Assembly (NCBI GenBank): GCA_003427395.1
Contig: BFEA01000024.1
Coordinates: 4,029,636 to 4,078,493 of the forward strand
DNA from: Chara braunii
Lineage: Eukaryota > Streptophyta > Charophyceae > Charales > Characeae
DNA length: 48,858 nucleotides
Direction: 5' to 3'
A program made the position numbers and the translations under genes. Under the pieces are notes generated by a model, which saw only the letters and a program-made list of their open reading frames with translations, was not told the DNA's origin and ran no database searches. Below are positions 32,372 to 42,485 of the stretch, piece after piece (the stretch's first letter is position 1; each line of letters starts with the position of its first letter).

Positions 32372-33632
32372 TGTTATGATCCTGGCCAATTTCGAGATAC
32401 ACATTCATCAGATAGTACAATGTCGTCCAATTGCAAAAAGAAATGAATGAACTTGAGAGGAGAGAGAAGGTTAGAAGAAGAAGAAGAAGTAAGAAAGAGG
32501 AAGAAGATGATGTACACCAGCATAGACAAATGACAAAGCTTTTCTTCTTCGCCCAACTCTCTCTTCCTCCTTATCTCCTCCTCTCTTATTCACACAAGAA
32601 ATAATAATACAGTGTTGAATGGCTGAACCAGAATCAATGTCGGACTCCCTTTTCTACTGCTGGTATCACTTGAGGTCCACCATAGCCATGGCCGCCTCCC
32701 TCATTCTTCACTCTCATATGCCGAGGCTATGGCGGACTACTTAGGCCTTGCCCTGCTGTGCAAAGAACAACGCAAAGCAGCTATGGCTGCTCTAGCTCAG
32801 GCCGCCATGCCTGACTCTGCCTCGAAGCTTCTTGGTGTAGCTCTCCCCAGCTGGGGAATCCCTGCTGCAGCGCCCACCAAGGTGATGAAGATGGCTGCCA
32901 CCATAGCCAGGTAAGTACCTCTGGTGCTCCTCCCCCTTCCTGTCCTTCTTCCTCCTCTAAGTCCTTGCTTCTTCCCCAGCAGCGCTGCTCCAGCCAGCGC
33001 TCCAACCAGTGTGTCGCCAAACTTTCACACCGATAATGAGGCTGGGCTCTTCGCCCAGTCTGGAGATATAGCGGCCTGTTTGCCTCTCGGGAGGTGACTT
33101 CCAGGCCGCTCGGCCTCCCAAGCAACCAGTACCTCCTCCCTTTCGGAGGGAAACATCATTGCAGACTCTGATATTGCCCGTACAGGCCCTAGACTCAGAC
33201 TGGTGCCCCCGTAGACCTAGCCTACAACTACCGGGCCTCTAAAAATGCCACTTTTGTCTTCTTCTGCTCGGCCTCCAGTACGCGGCACATCTACCGCTTC
33301 AGGGTGTGGTACCGGCCTACCTGCTACTTGAGTGTTTCCCCCCTGCTTCAAGTGCTGCGGGCCTCTTTCCCCGCCACTTGAGTGTTTTCCCCCGCTGCAA
33401 TCCTCAATGCCACGGCCACGGTACCGGCCCTGAGGGCCCAACGAACGAACAAGTGCCCTTACGGGCCATACACACACTCAAGCCACCAAGCACTCAGACA
33501 GACATGCAGTTCAGCAAGCGTGCACACACACAGACTTAGTAGCAAGCGGGAAACTCAGCAAGGCATTCAGTCCATGAGCAAAACTCAGAAATCAGCCGTG
33601 TGTTTCAGTCCATGTTTGGTCGGGTCATCACA
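32372..33632 (-). repeat. 5' LTR of chromovirus 1
   Basis: 1261 bp, direct repeat of 24918-26204. On the minus strand it starts TGTGATGACCC at 33632 and ends GGATCATAACA next to the PBS. The outer flank carries the right TSD copy cttg (33633-33636). An AGA repeat and several small indels differ between the LTRs. Confidence 0.95.
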
Positions 33633-33636
33633 CTTG

Positions 33637-34635
33637 AGATAAAAAAATGTCAGTTACACAGCCAGTTACACATGCCCACTAATGGTCTTTGTTTTTGCCC
33701 CTTACATGCTGCCGCTTTGCTCATCTGTGCCCTTGTCTGTATGTCTGACATCTCCATGCTGGAACCATATGCATCTGCCAATGGGAGTTGCCCTTGCAGG
33801 GAAGGCAAGCAGTGGACTAATGAAGGTAATGTCTTGGACTAAGTTGGGTGCAAAGGTGCGCTTTGCCTTTATCCTTGCATGGGAGGCAGAGGGAGGAGTG
33901 TGTGCAGTCTTTGTTTGTTGAATTGTTTGTGTGGCACGGGGGGGGAGATGCTTGCGAGTGAATGTGTGTGTGTGTGGCTGTGAGCGTGTGTGGCGTGTGG
34001 GTGCATGAGTACATGTTCGGGTTCTGTGTGTGTGTGTCCAAGGAGGGGGGAAGTGGGGTGGGAGTGCATGGAGCTTTTGACTGTGGAGGGAGAGAGGAAA
34101 TGGTGTGCCTGGTGGTTTTGTTTGGGTACCCATGGGGTATGATTTTCCGTTTTCGCAAGGGGAGGGAGAGAGCACATGAGTGAGTGTGCACGCGGGGAAA
34201 AGCACACATGCTCTGGGTGCGGATGCGGGATTTTGTAAATACAGTTTATCAGAGTGCATTGACATCTGCAACCTTCTCTTCACAAGTGAAAAGTAAATGA
34301 AAAATAACCATTCCTTCTGTGATGTGTGCATTTGCATGATCTACCGCAAACTCATACCACCTGTTCTGCAGTGAAGTGAAAATCAGTCATCATGTAGCAC
34401 AAAATGTGACAAAATTGCAAACGCTTAAAATAGCAAGTACTACCACAGAGAAGAGTTTTCGAGTGCAAGTCGGAGCCAGCAAGACACGAGTTTGGCAGAA
34501 AATGCAAGGTGAAACAAGAGGATGGAGATGGAGATGGAGATGAAATGGTTTTTTGTTTGTTTAATATGATTATCTTGAGTATACCAAGGGGTGAGAAAAT
34601 GATGGAGACTACCCGAAAATGATATTGATGGGAAC
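33637..34635. other. GT-rich low-complexity sequence, no gene supported
   Basis: Contains 'gtgtgtg' runs (33960-34042) and purine-rich segments. The long minus-strand frame across 33702-34337 encodes a His/Thr/Pro-rich peptide dictated by the dinucleotide bias. No domain is recognised. Confidence 0.5.
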
Positions 34636-34638
34636 TGA

Positions 34639-34793
34639 GGGCATATTCACACTATCACTTTACTCACACTCTCACTTTACTCACACTCTCACTTCCTTGA
34701 ATGGATCTGAGCACAATCAAGGCTGGGTTTGGATGAATCTGACCGCAATCACGTCTAAAGCTTAGTAGAAAAAGTGCTAGTGTGAATATGCCC
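34639..34793. mobile_element. Small MITE with GGGCATATTCACACTA termini
   Basis: A 155-bp segment whose left end GGGCATATTCACACTA is the exact reverse complement of its right end. It is flanked by a 3-bp direct repeat, tga (34636-34638 and 34794-34796). The left arm includes a 17-bp tandem repeat 'tcactttactcacactc'. There is no coding capacity. A GGG-type terminus and 3-bp duplication would suit a PIF/Harbinger-type MITE, although that group prefers TWA targets. Confidence 0.7.
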
Positions 34794-35032
34794 TGAGAAT
34801 TACTAATACGAATGATTTCTACCTATTGTAGGAGTGGGAGGGAGATGTACTCGAACCACTAGACACGAGGGAGAACATACAATAAAGAGAGGAGGGAGGG
34901 GATCTACTCGATGTTATGTGAGAGCACGGTCTCTATAGGTGTAAAACTGTTAGAGAAGGATTTTCATAGTTGCCATGGATAAATAGAGTACAAATTGTAG
35001 CGTAGAGACGAGTGTTCCACAGCTACAAGATA

Positions 35033-35147
35033 ACGTCACACAGAACCGGCCGGTAAACTGTAGGCAGAGAGGAAGAAGAGGACAAGAAACGAGGGGTAGT
35101 GACACTGCTTCGTCGGAGTTGCACTAACTCATCAGGAGGCTGAACCA
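35033..35147 (-). repeat. Hammerhead-bearing repeat family, copy 3 (diverged)
   Basis: Aligns over its whole length with 5671-5786: 'gtaggcagagagg', 'cgagggg', 'cttcgtcggagtt', 'ctcatcaggaggctgaacc'. On the minus strand CTGATGA (35135-35129) and GAA (35111-35109) are kept. Stem II has changed (GTTAG against CCGAC, with a wobble and a mismatch) and the base after GAA is G, not A. The core boxes survive while the stems decay, so this copy is probably inactive. Confidence 0.7.
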
Positions 35148-35339
35148 TTATAAATGTATACAGAACAAAGCAACGTCATGGCACAGGGCTAGGGGCAGGT
35201 GGTGGCATTACTTTGCAAGTTTGTACATTTCATTGAAAATTTTTACTTCATATATATACAAAGACCAGCATTTCCCGTTCACGAAAATTTGCGTGCAAGC
35301 ATTCAGAACAGTTTTTTTTTTTTTTTTTTTTTTTTGATA

Positions 35340-35739
35340 NNNNNNNNNNNNNNNNNNNNNNNNNNNNNNNNNNNNNNNNNNNNNNNNNNNNNNNNNNNNN
35401 NNNNNNNNNNNNNNNNNNNNNNNNNNNNNNNNNNNNNNNNNNNNNNNNNNNNNNNNNNNNNNNNNNNNNNNNNNNNNNNNNNNNNNNNNNNNNNNNNNNN
35501 NNNNNNNNNNNNNNNNNNNNNNNNNNNNNNNNNNNNNNNNNNNNNNNNNNNNNNNNNNNNNNNNNNNNNNNNNNNNNNNNNNNNNNNNNNNNNNNNNNNN
35601 NNNNNNNNNNNNNNNNNNNNNNNNNNNNNNNNNNNNNNNNNNNNNNNNNNNNNNNNNNNNNNNNNNNNNNNNNNNNNNNNNNNNNNNNNNNNNNNNNNNN
35701 NNNNNNNNNNNNNNNNNNNNNNNNNNNNNNNNNNNNNNN
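35340..35739. other. Assembly gap (400 Ns)
   Basis: A run of N preceded by a T homopolymer (from about 35312) and followed by a GA-rich sequence. The frames that appear to run through it are meaningless. Confidence 0.98.
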
Positions 35740-36069
35740 GAGAAAGAGGCAGAGTGAAGGGGGAGGGGATAAACACAGGGACGAGAGATGGAGAGCAGAC
35801 AAACAAAGAACGATAAAGGGAAGATGAAGGCAAAAGAGGATAAGAAAAGGCTCAAGAATGAGTCTGTCCTTGACGACAGAGAGGACAGACATTGTAAGAA
35901 TGAGGTCGATGAACACATGGAAGACCCAACTGAGCATTCTCAGTGCAACAATTGCCATGACGGGTGGCATTGAGCATGCCCACCATACACCCCGACAAAT
36001 GGCATGTCGATTGCAGGCCAAAATGAAAGAAGAACGGTCACCACAAAAGAGCATGCATTCAGTATAGCG
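35740..36069. other. Cys-rich frames on both strands, no gene called
   Basis: The plus strand has 'CNNCHDGWH' followed, after a frame change, by 'HPDKWHVDC', reminiscent of a PHD finger. The minus strand has 'RTLCPFCGHGRYTECMLFCG'. They cannot both be coding, and neither has the full ligand pattern in one frame. Confidence 0.3.
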
Positions 36070-36745
36070 CCCATGGCCGCAAAATGGACATAGTGTCCGG
36101 ATGCGGAGGGTGCCTGCAGTCAGGAACGGTGGGACAGTCCTCTGCACACATGGGTGCAGAAACCATGTCATTGTAGTGATTGTGGCAGAGACGATGGCGG
36201 TTACAGCCGAGTGTAACAACGTTTGTGGCTGTGCAAAGGAGAAGGTCGCAAAGTGTTGGTCCATTGTCTTGCTGCAGCACGGGCCCAGAGGAATGATCTT
36301 CGACATAAAAGAGATTGCGGACGGTTTGTTGTGGCAAGAAAACAGCATCATTTTTGTAAGAATCAGTGACATCAATCATGGCATGGACCATGGTGCCGTT
36401 GTCCCACAGCTCCCAGTGGTCAGAGGCATGTACAATGGCCATGTAACGGCCAGGGCCTCACACAATCCAGGTAGAGATGTGGGATGGAGAATTAAACCAC
36501 TCACCTGCTCAAGCATTGCGTAGTTCAAGTTGACGGTCCCTCATTGCTACTTGTAGGACAGCAATGGTAAAGCCTCCTTCGCTGGTATAATTACAATCAT
36601 CTGGCCGTAGTTGGGGAAGATTAGCATCAAGCTGAAGGGCGATTGCAAGGAAGACTGGTGGTGTATAAAACGGGCGGTGGAGGATGTGAAGACAGATATT
36701 AGTTGCCATCAGACCACAGAGATTGGTGAGGTTCTCAGGCTGTTT
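36070..36745 (-). pseudogene. Possible Josephin-type cysteine protease fragment
   Basis: The minus frame 36745-36509 reads 'PENLTNLCGLMATNICL', 'RPFYTPPVFLAIALQLDANL', then 'NYTSEGGFTIAVLQVAMRDR'. It ends in a stop just before GAGCAG|GTGAGT, a good splice donor. This resembles the first half of Josephin deubiquitinases: a catalytic Cys in an 'LCxxHxxN' setting, a helix ending in LD, then 'GxFxIxVLQxAL'. A second frame (36442-36059) has 'MAIVHASDHWELWDNG', which could supply the catalytic His ('DHW') at about the right distance, roughly 100 residues on. The usual His after LCGL is Met here. The link between the two frames, and any function, are inference. It may be a decayed host or transposon-borne gene. 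Confidence 0.35.
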
Positions 36746-36772
36746 TTTTTTTTGTTTTTTTTTTTGCATTTC

Positions 36773-36821
36773 TTTTTCATTATCCTCCTGCTTTCACACC
36801 ACCAGCGCCTCTTCCAGCTAT
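36773..36821. repeat. 49-bp duplicated block, copy 1
   Basis: Nearly identical (one mismatch) to 37126-37174, 353 bp away in direct orientation. Each is pyrimidine-rich and contains 'ctttcacaccaccag', like a splice acceptor, followed by 'gcctcttccagctat'. Confidence 0.85.
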
Positions 36822-37125
36822 AGGAATCCAGAATTGGAGGCGGAGAAGTTCAAAGGTTTCCTCCCTCTCTTTTGCATTCCTCTTTTCAAAATGTTCATAG
36901 TTTTTTAAATTCCTTGCATATGTTGCAAGGCTCAAATCACCAAATCCTTTAAAAAAAAGAAAAATTGGGACACAATTGATAACCATACGTGCAAATCCAG
37001 CTCGCCAAATTATTACTATTTTTTGTTTTTTTTCCCTATTGCTTTGCTGATGTCTTGCAAGAACTGCATGTGCAATACGCATGCATATTCCTGCACCACA
37101 TATTTTTCTTTCTTAATTTCCATTT

Positions 37126-37174
37126 TTTTTCATTATCCTCCTGCTTTCACACCACCAGTGCCTCTTCCAGCTAT
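37126..37174. repeat. 49-bp duplicated block, copy 2
   Basis: See 36773-36821. The sequence after each copy diverges immediately ('tgctacagt' against 'aggaatcca'), so the duplication is short and bounded. Confidence 0.85.
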
Positions 37175-37422
37175 TGCTACAGTACCACCACGGTTCATCA
37201 AGAACGAATTGAAGCTGATGCAGGCAAGCCTGTACATCTGCCCCGCTGCCAATTGCATTCAAGCGCACCTTTTGAGCTACCTCTGGCTTAACCAAACAAC
37301 ATTTCCATGATGTCCTGCAATAACATGAATGAGTAATGAGAAAATCTGCAAAGGGTCGGGTCGGCGGAGAGGCCACATTGTTTCATTGGCTTTGCTAAGG
37401 AGAAAAACGCTGGAAGCTCCTA

Positions 37423-37435
37423 GTGTATGTGTGTG

Positions 37436-37470
<35 letters not shown>

Positions 37471-37472
37471 TG
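37423..37472. repeat. (GT)n microsatellite
   Basis: GT dinucleotides with single interruptions (gtat, gcgt). It is the first of three GT tracts within 400 bp. Confidence 0.95.
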
Positions 37473-37639
37473 TTTTAAGAGAACCCAGATTATCTCTCTC
37501 ATTCCCTTCACAAATCATCACAAGCCATCCATAACGAAAAAGTTTAGATAGGCAATATAATAGATAATGCAAGGTTGTCCACGTTTGTGTGGTTCAGCGC
37601 CAAGTGCCCACACACCCGTCTGCCACCAAAGCGGCACAC

Positions 37640-37685
37640 TTGTGTGTGTGTGTGTGTGTGCGTGTGTGTGTGTGTGTGTGTGTTG
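37640..37685. repeat. (GT)n microsatellite
   Basis: GT dinucleotides with one 'gcgt' interruption, the second of three tracts. Confidence 0.95.
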
Positions 37686-37738
37686 TGATATTCACTATAA
37701 ACAAATCCAGAAAGAAAAGCACAACTGTGCCAGACTGT

Positions 37739-37743
<5 letters not shown>

Positions 37744-37825
<82 letters not shown>
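37744..37825. repeat. Compound (GT)n(GA)n microsatellite
   Basis: GT dinucleotides to about 37776, then uninterrupted GA dinucleotides to 37825. Confidence 0.95.
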
Positions 37826-37827
<2 letters not shown>

Positions 37828-38127
37828 CTTCCTCAGCTACCTACATATCCATTGGACAGATGCCTCAGGGGCGAAAAAGCCAAAAGATTTAGAATATGGC
37901 AAAATTTGAAAAAATAATGCTGGAGGTGACAGAGAAAGGCTGTACCACCTGGAGGTGAAAAAATAACGCTGGAGGTGACAGAGAATAGAGGAGAATACTC
38001 CTGCAGGCCCACCACTACTTCCAGCAGGTTACATTCTTCTTTCCTTTCAACATGAGCTGCAACTTCTCGTCAATGCCTCCAAAAGACATCCCCTGCTCAA
38101 AACTCGCCACTCTACTGTCCACGCCCA

Positions 38128-38812
38128 TGCAATGACTTGCTGGTTCCAGGTTGCCTGGAGCCTCTCTCTGACGAGGCTGTACCATAGGTAGGGATAGATG
38201 CGTAATTTTGTTAGGCTGAGGGCTAACCGAGAGACCTACCTGTAAGATAAATTCATGAGGGACATATCTGTAAATATGGGAAAATATAGGCCCAGTACTA
38301 ACTCGAATTTCCTACAGCTACCCTAACTGCGAATAGCAGACCCGGGCTACCCCTAGGACAGACAGGCCCTAAGGGCCTATGCTGCTAGACGGTCTTATAG
38401 CCTATAGCCGGGAAGCGAGAGACCCAAGGGACCGAAACAGAAACGGTACCGGTCGGTCAGTCAGTCCGGTCTAGGTCGAGTCTAGAACAGGGTAGAGTAT
38501 AGGTAGGTTGAGAGCATCGGTCCAGGGCTTTTGGCAGTTGACACTTCGTGGTGGGAGTTGCTGCGCACGCAGCATCAGGTCGTGGTGACTGATTCATGCG
38601 TGGGAGACAGCGGACACAGCCAGACCTTCAGAGCGCTGACCAGACTGGGGTCAACGCTGTTTGCTCTGACTCTCTGGGAGTGAAAGCGGTCTGGGCTATT
38701 AGAGGTCTGATGCGTTGGAGCACGTGGTGCACTGCTGACCCTCCTCAGGAGTAGGGTCCCAGTGGCGATGCAGCCATAGCTGCATCTTCTCAGAGATTAT
38801 CATCGTCTGGAC
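38128..38812 (+). repeat. 5' LTR of chromovirus 2
   Basis: Starts TGCAATGACTTGCTGG and matches 46503-47187 with scattered differences. The similarity stops at about 'ctggac' (38812). It contains repeated short words such as 'ggtcagtcagtccgg' and 'gcatcggtccagggc', also present in the 3' LTR. Confidence 0.85.
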
Positions 38813-39025
38813 AAAATCGTAATCTGGTTTTGTCTGGGGTTGCCCTAAACTGACCCAGAACAGCCCTCAGCGGCCTACAGAGGTTGAGCGCTCTTCTACC
38901 CTTTACACTACGTCTCTTCTCATCAGGTGGCAGGGATTACATCGGTGCATGTGTTGTAATCTTAATCTCTGCTGACCTTGTTTCATTGTGTCTCTAATTA
39001 TTTTACCGTGTGGGTGTAAGTAACT

Positions 39026-40570
39026 ATGGCTGACGCTGAGACGAAGGTTGAGGAAGGGGAACCTTCTGCTAACCCTCCTCTGATTCCTCTCTCCCCCCTC
39101 CCTGCTTGAAGCGGAGGAAGCCCGCCTAAAGGCAGCGGCCCATGTCCAATGGTTGAAGCAGGAGATGAAGGAAGCTCGGGAGGCTAGCAGGAATGAGAAA
39201 AGGAGGAGACAGTTGCACAAGGAAGTAGAGAAGGTTGTGGTCAGCGGAACTTTCAGTAAGTATAGTAAGGACACTGCTGAGTTAGTGCTGCTGACAGACA
39301 CTCTCAACAGGTCCTACTTCTCTAACTGGGACCAGCGGATACTCGCGCTCGAGACCCAAGGGTCTGCCATCGACCGCAAGGTCGATAAGTTGGCAGCAGG
39401 CCTTGAGTCTCTGACAGCGAGTGTTAACAAAATTCTGCAACATCTGCAACTTCTTGTTCCTCCTCCCCAACCTCTCCAACCTATCCCAAAACCTGTTTCA
39501 CCATCCCACAGTCGACCAGCTTCACCTGCTGGTTCCCATGTGTCCACTGCCTCTGCTCCCTCTGGCACATCTGATCCGCGGCAGCCCCAGCTGACGCCAC
39601 CTCCTATGTATTTTGGGGAAGACCCAAGGTGGACGTTTCAGACTGGGTTACTGCGATGCAGGCGTATCTGGGAAGCTCTGTTTGTCCAGAGGTAACAAAG
39701 GTAGGAACGATTCTGGGGCGATTGGAGAGGACTGCACTGAAATGGTGCACATCCTCTGCAGAATCTGCCCATGGACAAATGGGCACAGCATCTGAAGGTG
39801 GAAGGGTTGCTGCAGGCCCTGCGAGACCGGTTCGCAGACAGGGAGCAGGCCTGTAAAACAGCAGATAAGATAATGTTGTTGGGCTCATGCAGGTTTGAGG
39901 GCTCTCTGTCCAAGCTCTACAGTTTGTTCGAGAGCTTGACTGCTACACCCGGTCTGGAGATGAGTGAGTCTGACCAGCTCACTCACTTCCTACGTGCAGC
40001 ACCTCCAGACTACTCGATTGCATTGTATTCTCAGGGTCATAAGGACTGGAGGTCCTTTGGCAAAGCGGCCCTGGACCTGGAGTCTTGGCTCAAGGTTCAG
40101 GAACCTTCTGATGGAAGGAGGAGGCCCTCCTCCAGGATACAGTGTAGGAGGAGGGACGGTCTATTGGCTGCTGAGTCAGGATCTGATACTGATGCATCTC
40201 AGCGTGGCAGTCCTCCAGCTGAGACTACAACAGCATCAGCAGTGGAGCCAGCTGTTCTTGCCCTGGCTGAGAATCTTGCTGCCATGTTTAAAGGGAAGTA
40301 ACAACAGCAGGAAGAGCTCAACCAGTCACAAGGGGAAAGGGAAGGGCGCACCACTTCCCCTCAGGCCCAGAGACCTAACTTACCACGAGACGTCCATTGG
40401 CCAGTCAACCCCATGGATCCTTCCACCCTTCCCTGGAGAGCGCTCAGGATCCAAGAGGGGCAGTGGCAGAGGAGGAAGGACCGTGAGGTTTGTTTTCGCT
40501 GCGAGGGGGAGTATTTTCTGAAAGACTGTCCCCATATGCCTCGAAAGCCTGGATCTAGTTCAAAAAACTA
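39026..40570 (+). pseudogene. Gag, chromovirus 2
   Basis: The ATG at 39026 gives M-A-D-A-E-T-K-V-E-E, then a frameshift near 39100. The frame 39105-39629 has a charged coiled-coil-like region ('EARLKAAAHVQWLKQEMKEA', 'VDKLAAGLESLTASVNKIL') and a Pro/Ser-rich linker. The capsid-like region follows in other frames: 39629-39750 ('DVSDWVTAMQAYLG', 'LERTALKWC') and 39771-40301 ('GLLQALRDRFADREQACKTA', 'LTATPGLEMSE', 'DYSIALYSQG'). The zinc knuckle follows at 40491-40529. It would form the element particle. At least three frame changes make it non-functional. It is similar in layout to the Gag of chromovirus 1 and distinct from the relic at 3090-4169. Confidence 0.8.
40491..40529 (+). other. Degraded zinc knuckle, chromovirus 2 Gag
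   Basis: Reads CFRCEGEYFLKDC: one residue shorter than CX2CX4HX4C, with Y where the His ligand is expected. Metal binding is probably lost. Confidence 0.7.
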
Positions 40571-40585
40571 GACCAGCAGAGGGAA

Positions 40586-41083
40586 GTGGAGTTGGCAACT
40601 CCCTCCACTTGTGCTGATTCAGATTCTGATGAGTTTGAATATGCATCTACCCTCACTGACTCTGTTGGAGTTGCTGTGTCAGAATCCTTTACTTACATGG
40701 ACCCTGACCTGGATGAGACGTGGCGGGAAGATGATTGTCAGAATTTTGCTGATCTTTTCCTGTCTTTGCAGGAAGAGAAAAAGCATAAATCAGACCTCAT
40801 CTTGTTGCGACCCTCCATCCTGGGAGCCAGGATCAAAGGCCTTTTAGACTGTGGTGCTACGCGGAACTTCATCTCTCCCAAGGCTGTCAGCAGGCTGCAT
40901 TTGGATGGGAGATTGGTGAAGTTGCAGCAGCTATTGGAAATCCGTATTGGGGACTCTTCCACAGTCCGGATTACTACTGCGGCTTCTCCATGCAGTGGCT
41001 TCAGGCCACTAACCCTAGGATCGACTGGCAGATCCCTAGGGTTGAGCTTCCTGACTGCAGAGGGGAATATCAGCCATGTATAG
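40586..41083 (+). pseudogene. Aspartic protease region, chromovirus 2
   Basis: A 165-residue frame with an acidic, Ser/Asp-rich start and the active-site motif 'LLDCGATRNFISP' near 40846-40884, followed by 'HLDGRL' and 'EIRIGDSSTVRI'. This is the retropepsin-like fold of Ty3/gypsy elements, with D-C-G in place of D-S/T-G as in chromovirus 1. The reading then shifts to another frame near 40980 ('MQWLQATNPRIDWQIPRVEL'), which leads into RT. Confidence 0.8.
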
Positions 41084-41678
41084 TGGCTGATGACTACCAT
41101 CCAGTCAGCAGTTGCTATTGCCTAAGGGCACATTATTTTTTTCAGCTCTCCCGCCAGACGGCCCACACATGTCTGTTTGTTGCATATGTGAAACAAACCC
41201 TTGTGGATTCTGCTCCTTGTCCCCCACCAATTCTACAGGTTTTGGACCGGTACCCAAGCCTAATGCAGGAGCCGACTGAACTTGTCCATAGGCAGACCCA
41301 GCACAGGATTGAGCTCCTGCTAGATTCGATCCCTCCCAAGGGTCGTATCTACAGGATGTCACCTGCTGAACTCGATGAGCTCAGGAGACAACTTGAGACC
41401 CTGACCAGCAAGGGATGGATCAGACCGAGCACTTCTGAATTTGGGGCTCCAGTTTTCTTTGTTCCAAAGGGAAATGGAGAGTTCAAAATGTGCATAGACT
41501 ATCGGGGTCTCAAGACAATCACTAGGAAGTCGACAGAGCCCCTTCCTAGGATTGATGATCTGTTGGACATGGTGCAGGGTTGCACAATCTTTAGCAAGAT
41601 CGATCTCAAATTTGGCTACCACCAGATTGAGATGGCTGAAGGCGATGTCCACAAGACTGCCTTCAAGACCAAATACGG
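40990..41678 (+). pseudogene. Reverse transcriptase, N-terminal part, chromovirus 2
   Basis: One open frame runs from the PR-RT connection ('WLQATNPRIDWQIPRVELP', 'HTCLFVAYVKQTLVD') into RT: 'RIYRMSPAELDELRRQLETL', 'EFGAPVFFVPKGNGEFKMCI', 'DYRGLK', 'LPRIDDLLDMVQG', motif A 'FSKIDLKFGYHQI' and 'HKTAFKTKYG'. Coding stops matching RT exactly at KYG (41679), where the GC-rich block begins. Motif A Asp is intact. The VMPFGL and YLDD parts are missing from the window. Confidence 0.9.
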
Positions 41679-42477
41679 TGTCGGGCGGCTCCAGCATTAC
41701 GTCGCCCTTTACTTCCTTGAAGATGACTCTTGAAGAGAGCTGGATTCTGTTGCTTTACTTAGCAGGATTGCAGACGACGTCAAAAAGATACAGTATCAGG
41801 TTCACGCAACAAGTGCCGAAACCGAGACGACAAGAAGGAGAGGGCCACAATTATGAGTGAGCGTCCCTTTATGTGCACCATTCAGGCATATCGATGACAA
41901 GACACAAAGGAATGACTACTACAAAGGAGGTGTCCGAGGCTCAGGGGGAAGGATGAGAACGGAAAGGCAAAACTCACGCTAAGAGTCGGACAATGGACGA
42001 GACAATAGAGGGCGCCGACTCTTGAGGCGAGCCCTCGTGCAGGCTAAGCGGCGGTAACACTAAAGTTCGCCACGGGGTCCAATTTGAGAGAGAACGCTAC
42101 GCGAGCACGTTCGGGACATTGCATTTGGGTTGTATGTGAGGCCTAAAGAGGGCTGCGGGCCTAAGGTTGGGAGAAGGGCATTGAGTTTATTAATTCCGAG
42201 GTACGGGCCCTGCGAAATTCTATAAGGCCCAGTGCCTTTCGCATGGGAACCACGGGAGGGCAGGCCCGGACCTAGGTTCGGAAGGAGGCCCCGTACCAGG
42301 GCGCTGCAAAAGGCCCGATACCCGACAAAAAGGCCCCCTTCGCTGAAAACCCTTCGGGGGCCCAAACAGGCCCGGGCTTAGCCTCGGGGGAGCCATGGTA
42401 CCGGAGCGGTGCAACTTGTCGGCAGCCCCGGAGCATACCAAGAGGCTGAGGCACTTCGAGAGGAAGGCCCAGCAAAG

Positions 42478-42485
42478 TATATAAG
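42478..42485 (+). promoter_or_regulatory. Candidate TATA box in the RT-interrupting block
   Basis: TATATAAG in GC-rich surroundings, followed by 'cccaaccgggctc'. This position would suit an LTR promoter if the block is a solo LTR. Activity is inferred. Confidence 0.3.

Larger units (their letters stand above)
24918..33632 (-). mobile_element. Ty3/gypsy chromovirus 1, full-length but mutated
   Basis: An 8.7-kb LTR retrotransposon on the minus strand. The LTRs (24918-26204 and 32372-33632) start TGTTATGATCC and end GGTCATCACA on the plus strand. It is flanked by the 4-bp duplication cttg (24914-24917 and 33633-33636). In transcription order: 5' LTR, PBS, 1.4-kb leader, gag with zinc knuckle, protease, RT, RNase H, integrase, chromodomain, PPT, 3' LTR. 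The PR-RT-RH-IN order makes it Ty3/gypsy, and the C-terminal chromodomain makes it a chromovirus. Every domain is broken by frameshifts or stops, so it cannot move by itself. The LTRs differ by scattered substitutions and indels, suggesting moderate age. Confidence 0.95.
36830..38127. other. Microsatellite-rich sequence, no gene
   Basis: Contains the second 49-bp block (37126-37174), three GT tracts and a GA tract. A 'ggaggtgaaaaaataacgctggaggtgacagag' type duplication lies at about 37910-37985. The short frame at 37170-37310 ('FIKNELKLMQASLYICP') is open but unrecognised. Confidence 0.5.

Noticed and set aside
33702-34337. A 211-codon minus-strand frame.
   Set aside because: The peptide is dominated by His/Thr/Pro produced by GT-rich sequence; there is no domain, and other frames are also open across it.
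35935-36035. PHD finger on the plus strand ('CNNCHDGWH' plus 'HPDKWHVDC').
   Set aside because: It needs a frameshift and lacks the complete Cys4-His-Cys3 pattern; the opposite strand is equally Cys-rich.
35248-36375. A 375-codon minus-strand frame.
   Set aside because: It runs through 400 Ns; only its ends are real sequence, so the length is artificial.
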